From an uncultured Geobacteraceae bacterium (GTDB taxonomy: Bacteria; Desulfobacterota; Desulfuromonadia; Geobacterales; Pseudopelobacteraceae), in assembly GCA_903879825.1 (NCBI GenBank), contig CAIRND010000396.1, positions 1-33,260 on the forward strand: 33,260 bases of DNA, given 5' to 3'. Below, piece after piece: positions 27,934 through 33,260 of this stretch. Within the stretch, counting starts at the first letter, position 1, and each line of letters opens with the position of its first letter. Both the position numbers and the translations under genes were made by a program. The notes beneath the pieces are model-generated. The model saw only the letters and a list, made by a program, of their open reading frames with translations, was not told the DNA's origin and made no database searches.

Positions 27934-30510
27934 GTGACAGTTAGTTGTAACGACATTGCCGCAATAGATCTTTTCAGTGGCCTATCGCAGGAAGATCTGC
28001 AGCGTATCGCCGTTCGTCTGGTTAAGTGTGTCTTTTTGTCCGGAGTGGTCATTATGGCCAAGGATGCACCGGTTGAAGAGTTATATGTGATCCTTGCCGG
28101 AACGGTGCGGGTCGAACTACACGACGGCACCGGGCAGATATTCAACCTTACTGAGCTGACCGCCGGGAATCTGATCGGGGAGCGCGCCGTCCTCACTGAT
28201 GAGCCGCGCACCGCCGATGTCAGGGCGATCACCGAGGTCCACGCGGTGCGGCTGTCAAAGCACGACTTCAAAGAGCTGCTCCATGAAACGCCGCTGGTGT
28301 ACGCCAATTTATGCCGAATCCTCTCCCTACAGCTTGGGAGTTGGTCACAGCGACATCAACGGGAGGAGCGGGAGCACCGCGACATCATCACCAATGTTAT
28401 TGGCTGGCAGCTGTTGCCGGAATTCGGCGAATTCCCAGGGAGCTCCGCCTGGGTTCGCGATTTAAACAAACGCCTGGAACTGCTTGGAAAATCCGACTGT
28501 CATGTGTTGATTGTGGGGGAAGCGGGCACATGGAAAGATTTAGCCGCCCGGCTGATTCATTTCCACAACGACTCCAACTGCCCGGTCCTGTTTCTGGACT
28601 GTGCCTCCCCTCCGCCTGTCATTGGCCATGAAAATCTTCATACGACCTCGTGCCGTGATTCACTGCTGCAAGAGATTGCCCAGGAAGCGGCTCTCTTCGG
28701 GCATGCGCCGGACGGCGCGGTGTATACCCGGCGAATCCGGCGCGGCATGCTGGAACTGGCGGCCGGAGGCGATATGATCCTGCGCAATATCGACTGCCTG
28801 ACAGCGGCAGTGCAGGAACAGTTGAGCAATTTCATTGCAAGCGGCCTGTTTCGTCGCAGGGGGGAAAGCAGCCAGCGCAGCGCACAGGTACGCTTTATTG
28901 CCACCTGTAGCGAACCGCTCCAGCCGCTGGTCGCCAGCGGGAAGTTCTCTGCAGCTCTTGCCGGGCAGTTAAGCGGCGAGACGATTGAAATGGCCCCGTT
29001 GCGGGAACGCAAGAAAGATATCGCCGTTATTGCCCGCAGCCTGCTGAAAAATCTTAACGCCAAGCACCATAAAAATGTCCGCCGCATTTCTCAAGATGCC
29101 CTGAACCGCCTGGTTGATCACGACTGGCCGCTGAACGGCAGCGAACTTTATCAGGTCGTCAGCCGTGCTGTCGTCGTTTGCAACGACGAAGAGATCCTTC
29201 CGGAGCATATATTTCTCCAGGGACAGCCATTTGGTGACGGTCGTTTCAACCTGCTGACCCTACCGCTGATCGAGAAGATTGCCCGGCGGCCCGACTTCCC
29301 CCGGCTGCTGCGCTGGAGCACCATACCGCTCTTTCTGCTGATTATGCTTTATACGCTCCTGGGACCTCCGTTCGGCAATGCCGCCAATCTGGCGGTCTGG
29401 ACGCTTTGGTGGCCGGCGCTGCTACTGACAGCTTTTTTGTGTGCTCGCGGCTGGTGCAGCTTTTGCCCATTGGAAGCGATCGGCGAGTTTATCGGCGTCA
29501 AAAACCGGGTCACCCATGAGCCGATGCAGTGGTTGCGGCGCTTTGGCCCGCCCATCAGTCTCGCCGGGCTCGTATTTATTGTGCTGATCGAACAGGCAAC
29601 CGGCATGTTCTCCTGGGCCTTTGCCACCGGACTGCTGCTGTTCGGACTGTTAACGGCAACCGTCTCTGCCGATCTGATCATCGGTCGACGCGGCTGGTGC
29701 AAATTTCTCTGCCCTCTCGGCAGGATCGTCAGCCTGGTGTCACGAATCTCCCTGATGGAGATGCACAGCAACCACACCGTTTGTGTCAGCAGATGCCGGG
29801 TTGACGATTGCGTCAAGGAGAGGGGATGTCCTATGGGACTGCATCCCACCGGCATCGACAATTCGGACCATTGCGTCCTCTGCCTCAACTGTGTGCGCAG
29901 CTGTCCCCACCACTCCATGCAACTCGACCTGCGCAATCCAGTCTGGGGACTTTTCAATCAGGCACGTCACGGCTTTTACGAAGCACTCTTCAGCGTCGTC
30001 CTGGTGGGGGTTGTCATTGCTACCAAAGGGACCCCGCTGCTTGCAGGCCGGACTAACGAGGTTTTTCCGCAGACGCTTTGGAGTCTGACAGAAGCCGCGC
30101 TGGCACTTGGCATTGTGATCGGATTCACCGGACTTGCCATGATGTCGTCAGCGAGTAGCGGCCGTTCCGGCTGGAAAGCGACCTTCACCATGTGCGGCCT
30201 TGCGTATCTGCCGTTATCTGTTGCCGGGCTTTTCATAATCTACTTCAGGGCACTGGTCGAGGGGGGCGCTCAGCTCGTCCCGCTCATTATCACGGCAACT
30301 GGCGTGGGCAGCTGGCTTGATGCCGCCAGGCTGACCCCGGAATTGGGAACACTGCGGCTGTTTATTTATCCCACTCTGGTAATGAGTGCTCTCTTCTCAT
30401 GGATTGTTCTCGGCAGAATGCAGCGCCAATATAAGCTGAACCCTTCCGCCCTTGTCGGTCACCGCCTGCTGATAATCCTTGCGGCGTCGGCATTCATCGT
30501 TACCCTGTAG
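27934..30510 (+). CDS. cNMP-binding domain - degenerate AAA+ (sigma-54 activator-like) - NapH/NosR-like polyferredoxin membrane fusion
   Basis: This 858-residue protein joins three parts. Residues 10-135 are a CRP-type cyclic-nucleotide-binding fold (LFSGLSQEDL, ERAVLTDEPRTADV). Residues about 170-425 resemble a sigma-54 activator ATPase, with PLRERKKDI kept, but Walker A is altered (GEAGTWKD at 195-202), the Walker B DE is replaced (ILRNID at 282-287), no GAFTGA loop is visible and no DNA-binding domain follows. From about 460 it is membrane-embedded with CARGWCSFCP (503-512) and GRRGWCKFLCP (584-594). Two cysteine groups follow, C617/C621/C626/C632 and C647/C650/C653/C657 (a 4Fe-4S CxxCxxCxxxC), then about six more spans. 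Such NapH/NosR/RdxA modules carry electrons at the membrane. The GTG start has AGGA eleven bases upstream, so it is somewhat uncertain. A redox-responsive signalling role is inference. Confidence 0.88.
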   Translation: MTVSCNDIAAIDLFSGLSQEDLQRIAVRLVKCVFLSGVVIMAKDAPVEELYVILAGTVRVELHDGTGQIFNLTELTAGNLIGERAVLTDEPRTADVRAITEVHAVRLSKHDFKELLHETPLVYANLCRILSLQLGSWSQRHQREEREHRDIITNVIGWQLLPEFGEFPGSSAWVRDLNKRLELLGKSDCHVLIVGEAGTWKDLAARLIHFHNDSNCPVLFLDCASPPPVIGHENLHTTSCRDSLLQEIAQEAALFGHAPDGAVYTRRIRRGMLELAAGGDMILRNIDCLTAAVQEQLSNFIASGLFRRRGESSQRSAQVRFIATCSEPLQPLVASGKFSAALAGQLSGETIEMAPLRERKKDIAVIARSLLKNLNAKHHKNVRRISQDALNRLVDHDWPLNGSELYQVVSRAVVVCNDEEILPEHIFLQGQPFGDGRFNLLTLPLIEKIARRPDFPRLLRWSTIPLFLLIMLYTLLGPPFGNAANLAVWTLWWPALLLTAFLCARGWCSFCPLEAIGEFIGVKNRVTHEPMQWLRRFGPPISLAGLVFIVLIEQATGMFSWAFATGLLLFGLLTATVSADLIIGRRGWCKFLCPLGRIVSLVSRISLMEMHSNHTVCVSRCRVDDCVKERGCPMGLHPTGIDNSDHCVLCLNCVRSCPHHSMQLDLRNPVWGLFNQARHGFYEALFSVVLVGVVIATKGTPLLAGRTNEVFPQTLWSLTEAALALGIVIGFTGLAMMSSASSGRSGWKATFTMCGLAYLPLSVAGLFIIYFRALVEGGAQLVPLIITATGVGSWLDAARLTPELGTLRLFIYPTLVMSALFSWIVLGRMQRQYKLNPSALVGHRLLIILAASAFIVTL

Positions 30511-30533
30511 GCTATCAATTCATCGCTAAAACG

Positions 30534-30569
30534 AAAAAGGGCCACCATGCATTCGTGGTGACCGTTTTT
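30534..30569. terminator. Bidirectional intrinsic terminator between convergent genes
   Basis: An A-tract (30534-30538), an imperfect stem including CACCA paired with TGGTG around an eight-base loop, and a T-tract (30565-30569) lie 24 bases after the fusion gene's stop. Read on the other strand the A-tract gives a T-tract, so it can also end the CBS-GGDEF transcript. Two mismatches in the stem lower certainty. Confidence 0.7.
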
Positions 30570-30650
30570 CTGATCTTCGTCCATTATATCATTGCAGTGT
30601 TAGCTAGGTCTTTGCATATGTTATTTATCCACATGTTTGGTGTTATTTTT

Positions 30651-30780
30651 AGCCCCCCTCCTCATTTTAGGAGGGGCTGGGGGTGGTAAGGTTTTCGCTT
30701 TTGACTCTTTTTAATTCTTGAGATTGATGAGAATCAAAGGCAACCACCCCTATCCCCTCCTTAAAAGGAAGGAGGGGGAT
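30651..30780. repeat. Intergenic inverted-repeat element with long terminal arms
   Basis: The left arm (30651-30689, containing TTTTAGGAGGGGCTGGGGGT) and the right arm (30741-30780, containing ACCCCTATCCCCTCCTTAAA) are imperfect reverse complements of about 38 bases, separated by about 50 AT-rich bases. It has no coding capacity and lies between convergent genes. It looks like a MITE-like or palindromic dispersed element, different in sequence from the 8379/32615 pair. Nothing else is evident between 30570 and 30818. Confidence 0.7.
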
Positions 30781-30818
30781 GAACGGCAAAAGCCAAACTG
30801 ATGATGACGTTTAAAATA

Positions 30819-32558
30819 TCATTGCAACACTTTGTAATGCTGGAAGTTATCTCTCCCCTGATCCTTAACCCGGTAGAGAGCAATGTCGGCATTTTTCAAC
30901 AGTGTCTCAGCATCTCCGCCAGCGTCGGGGAAATCAGCGATGCCGATGCTGGCTGTTACCGTGAGAGTATGGCCGTTGCAGACAAACGGTTCACGGAACG
31001 CGGTGACTATCTTTGCGGCGGTAACAGTCGCACTCTCCGCCGAACTGATATTCGGCAGCAACATCACAAACTCATCCCCTCCCATGCGGCACACCGTATC
31101 GCTTTTTCGCAGGAGCCCCATCAGTCGTACACCAACAGCCTTGAGCAGCAGATCACCGACACTATGGCCGAGCGTGTCGTTAACATCCTTGAAACGATCC
31201 AGATCCAGGATCATCAGCGCCCCACAGCTGCTGGATCGACCAGACAACGCAAGCACCTGCCCCAGACGGTCGTTGAGCAGGACCCGGTTAGGCAGTCCGG
31301 TCAGGGCATCATGAAAGGCCATGTGACGAATGGCCTCTTCATAGAGTTTGCGCTCAGTGACGTCGTTCAGCATCAGCACGAACCCGGCCAGCGTGCCGCG
31401 CCTGTCCACTATGCCGGACAGGGTACCGTCGTAGAAACAGGCGACCCCATCCCGCTTGATTTCAGCCGGAAAAAGACATTTACCCTCTTTTTGAACAATC
31501 TCCCGCGCCTGGTGCAGAGTCAGCGGAGCAATATCTTCCAGAGCCAGCAATTCCAACGCGGGACGACCAATGACGTTAGCAGCGCTGCAGCTAAATACTT
31601 TTTCAGCTAACGGATTAAAATATTTAATATTCAGAGTAATGTCTGTCGCTATAATTGCCATATTAACAGAAGAGCTGAGAATGTTGTCCAAGTACACCGT
31701 CTTGTCCAGTAGTTCTCTGGCGGTATGCTGGAAGACATCCTCTTTTTCCCGGATAATCTCCTTCAGCAACTCGATATACTTCCCCTCCAGACCCTTGACG
31801 ATGTCGGACTGAGTGATTATTCCCGCAACACGATCCTGCTCATCAACCACCACCACGTGGCGGAAAAGTTTTTTCTTCATCTGCAGGGTGGCTTTATGGA
31901 CTGTCGAACCGGTTTTGACGGTCAGAACGGGGTTGCTCATGACGCCCTGAACGCAAACTGTTCTTAAATCAACGCCGTCCGCCACCAACCTGACCACATC
32001 ACGTTCTGTCAGTATTCCAACCGGACGGCGCTCGTCCACAACTACCGTGCAGCTTATGCCCGGACCAGCCATTGCAGCCAGGGCATCACAGATGGGGATG
32101 TTACCCGCCACCGTCACGACACCGGGAGTCATGACCTGCTCGACCTTGCGCATTTCAAAAAAATATTCGTGCCCCAGATGATCGACCAGATCGGATTGAG
32201 TCATCAAACCGAGGAGCTGGCCGCTCGCACCTACCACCACATGGTGACGTATCCGGTTGGTGAGCATAAGGCTGTACGCTTCATAAATACTGAGTGAACC
32301 GGATATTGTGATGACCGGACTGGTCATCACCTCGCGCATCGTCTGGCTGCCAATGGCGAGTTGCTGGTTGGCAAGCCTGACCAGATCCCGTTCGGTGAAG
32401 ATACCGCAGGGCCGCTTGTTTTGGGCCACAACAAGACAACTGATTTTTGAACCCGCCATAAGGGTAACAGCCTCATCCAGCGAGGTTTCCGGGGTTACAC
32501 ACTTTATTCGCCGGGAAATGATCTGGCGGATCTTTGTCTTACTTATCGGTTCGGTCAT
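30819..32558 (-). CDS. Diguanylate cyclase with four CBS domains and a PAS domain
   Basis: This 579-residue protein has two CBS pairs (four motifs, about 10-60, 75-125, 140-190 and 205-255, with repeated GI(F/L)TERD and TQSD(L/I)V signatures), a linker helix, a PAS domain (about 285-400) and a GGDEF domain (about 405-577). The active site GGDEF (493-497) is intact, and the product-inhibition site RKSD (484-487) lies five residues before it, so it should make c-di-GMP with feedback control. CBS pairs usually bind adenine nucleotides, so it may couple energy state to c-di-GMP. No membrane segment is seen. The start is the ATG at 32558 with GAGGTG seven bases upstream; longer in-frame options lack a ribosome site. 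It counters the HD-GYP protein at 16876. Confidence 0.92.
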   Translation of the reverse strand: MTEPISKTKIRQIISRRIKCVTPETSLDEAVTLMAGSKISCLVVAQNKRPCGIFTERDLVRLANQQLAIGSQTMREVMTSPVITISGSLSIYEAYSLMLTNRIRHHVVVGASGQLLGLMTQSDLVDHLGHEYFFEMRKVEQVMTPGVVTVAGNIPICDALAAMAGPGISCTVVVDERRPVGILTERDVVRLVADGVDLRTVCVQGVMSNPVLTVKTGSTVHKATLQMKKKLFRHVVVVDEQDRVAGIITQSDIVKGLEGKYIELLKEIIREKEDVFQHTARELLDKTVYLDNILSSSVNMAIIATDITLNIKYFNPLAEKVFSCSAANVIGRPALELLALEDIAPLTLHQAREIVQKEGKCLFPAEIKRDGVACFYDGTLSGIVDRRGTLAGFVLMLNDVTERKLYEEAIRHMAFHDALTGLPNRVLLNDRLGQVLALSGRSSSCGALMILDLDRFKDVNDTLGHSVGDLLLKAVGVRLMGLLRKSDTVCRMGGDEFVMLLPNISSAESATVTAAKIVTAFREPFVCNGHTLTVTASIGIADFPDAGGDAETLLKNADIALYRVKDQGRDNFQHYKVLQ

Positions 32559-32614
32559 GATCAGGCACCTCATCAGGTTTGCGCACATTGGTTGCATCAT
32601 ATAACACTTATTAT

Positions 32615-32712
32615 TTCGCAGCAAACCCCTCTAAATCTCCCCTTATCAGGGGAGACTTCAAGGCTTCCCCCCTGATAAGGGGGGATTGAGGGGGGTTGGT
32701 TTTAGATGTTCC
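32615..32712 (+). repeat. Mobile-looking repeat element, copy 2 (internal CTTATCAGGGG palindromes)
   Basis: This 98-base element aligns over nearly its whole length with copy 1 at 8379-8493, in opposite orientation. It starts TTTCGCAGCAAACCCCTC and ends GGTTGGTTTTAGATGTT. The inner arms CCCCTTATCAGGGG and CCCCCTGATAAGGGG can form a strong hairpin. It lies between the sigma-54 activator stop and the CBS-GGDEF gene, where the hairpin might also end or stabilise transcripts. Confidence 0.8.
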
Positions 32713-32764
32713 AAGGCACTAGTCTCAGTTACTGAATTATGTGCATTAGCAACAGAGCGTATAG

Positions 32765-33260
32765 TTAATCCCGATAGAACATCTTCCTGTCTATTTTCAA
32801 CAATTGGGCCGCTTTGGATTTGTTGCCACTGCAGCGTTCAAGTGTCTGGGCAAGTATCTGGCTGGTCAGATTGGCAAGCGACAGGCTGTGCGTTGGACTT
32901 TTCAGGGTGTAGGTGGTGGTAGAGGGATCAGAATCCGCAGTTTTTGATGCTGCGGACTCATCCGTGATCAAGCCGAGATGTTCGGGGCGGATCAGGTCAC
33001 CGACCGTGAGTATGGCTGCACGCTCAAGACGGTTGCGCAGTTCCCGGACATTACCGGGCCACTCATAGGCGATGACAGCATCCATTGCTTTCTGTGAAAT
33101 CCCGGGCAGTAACTTCCCGAGATGCTGCTGCAGTTCGGCAACAACATGCTCGCAGATATGCCCGATGTCGTCTTTCCGTTCGCGCAGCGGCGGGATATGC
33201 AGAGGAAATATATTGATACGATGATACAGGTCCTCGCGGAACAGTCCGGCGGCCACCCGC
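32765..33260 (-). CDS. Sigma-54-dependent transcriptional activator, C-terminal part (5' truncated by window edge)
   Basis: About 165 residues are visible. They hold the end of an AAA+ domain of NtrC type (GLFREDLYHRINIFPLHIPP, LRERKDDI, YEWPGNVRELRNRLERAA) and a Fis-type helix-turn-helix at the C-terminus (ILAQTLERCSGNKSKAAQLL). The protein ends a few residues later at FYRD, slightly shorter than usual. The receiver or other sensor domain lies outside the window. Enhancer-binding proteins of this type open sigma-54 promoters; the consensus sigma-54 promoter at 27841 is a possible local target, though nothing in the sequence proves that link. Confidence 0.92.
   Translation of the reverse strand, partial: RVAAGLFREDLYHRINIFPLHIPPLRERKDDIGHICEHVVAELQQHLGKLLPGISQKAMDAVIAYEWPGNVRELRNRLERAAILTVGDLIRPEHLGLITDESAASKTADSDPSTTTYTLKSPTHSLSLANLTSQILAQTLERCSGNKSKAAQLLKIDRKMFYRD

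Noticed and set aside
28517-28800. Frameshift or sequencing error explaining the degenerate AAA+ domain
   Set aside because: The reading frame stays open and homologous on both sides of each altered motif, so substitutions fit better than a frameshift.
30801-31610. A 269-codon + strand open frame opposite the CBS-GGDEF gene
   Set aside because: It overlaps an intact GGDEF/PAS coding region on the other strand and shows no domain.

Overview
The window is chromosomal DNA from what looks like a Geobacter-type bacterium (Desulfuromonadales/Geobacterales). The evidence is very dense hybrid histidine kinases and chemoreceptors, a chemoreceptor with a periplasmic c-type haem motif, a Tll0287-like haem sensor protein, a SelB gene, a consensus sigma-54 promoter plus a sigma-54 activator, and intergenic GC-rich inverted-repeat elements. 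No species can be named from the sequence alone.

Layout. Bases 1-359 are the 3' end of selB on the + strand. An inverted-repeat element follows, then a small XRE-cupin regulator (756-1361, +). From 27606 down to 1379 every gene is on the minus strand: about 26 kb holding 15 signalling genes. Read in the direction of transcription they are: a 77-residue peptide resembling NHLP/Os1348-type leader peptides; a haem-binding chemoreceptor; an SBP_bac_3 binding protein with a hybrid kinase; a PhnD-like binding protein with a paralogous hybrid kinase; a REC-HD-GYP c-di-GMP phosphodiesterase; a Cache hybrid kinase; a REC-SpoIIE phosphatase-HATPase protein; a REC-HATPase protein; a chemoreceptor with a large helical sensor; a Tll0287-like haem protein; a STAS protein; a Cache chemoreceptor; a large hybrid kinase; and a response regulator with a C-terminal Cys4 motif. 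Many neighbours overlap or lie within 50 bases of each other, so the run probably forms several operons.

On the + strand, divergent from the small peptide gene, a consensus sigma-54 promoter (27841-27856) precedes an unusual 858-residue gene. It fuses a cyclic-nucleotide-binding domain, a degenerate sigma-54-activator-like AAA+ domain and a NapH/NosR-like polyferredoxin membrane module. A bidirectional terminator and an inverted-repeat element separate it from a convergent CBS-PAS-GGDEF protein (30819-32558, -). A second copy of a mobile-looking repeat lies next, and the window ends inside a sigma-54-dependent activator gene (32765 to the edge, -).

How the genes may work together (inference): the island combines phosphorelays (four hybrid kinases, three with Hpt), c-di-GMP turnover (HD-GYP and GGDEF), a split partner-switching module (phosphatase, HATPase kinases, STAS antagonist) and redox sensing (two haem proteins and the polyferredoxin fusion). 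No cheA, cheW, cheB, cheR, permease or sigma-factor gene is visible, so the outputs must lie elsewhere. The most unusual locus is 27.4-30.5 kb: the leader-like peptide, a pair of 17-base dyad repeats, the sigma-54 promoter and the cNMP/pseudo-AAA+/polyferredoxin fusion.
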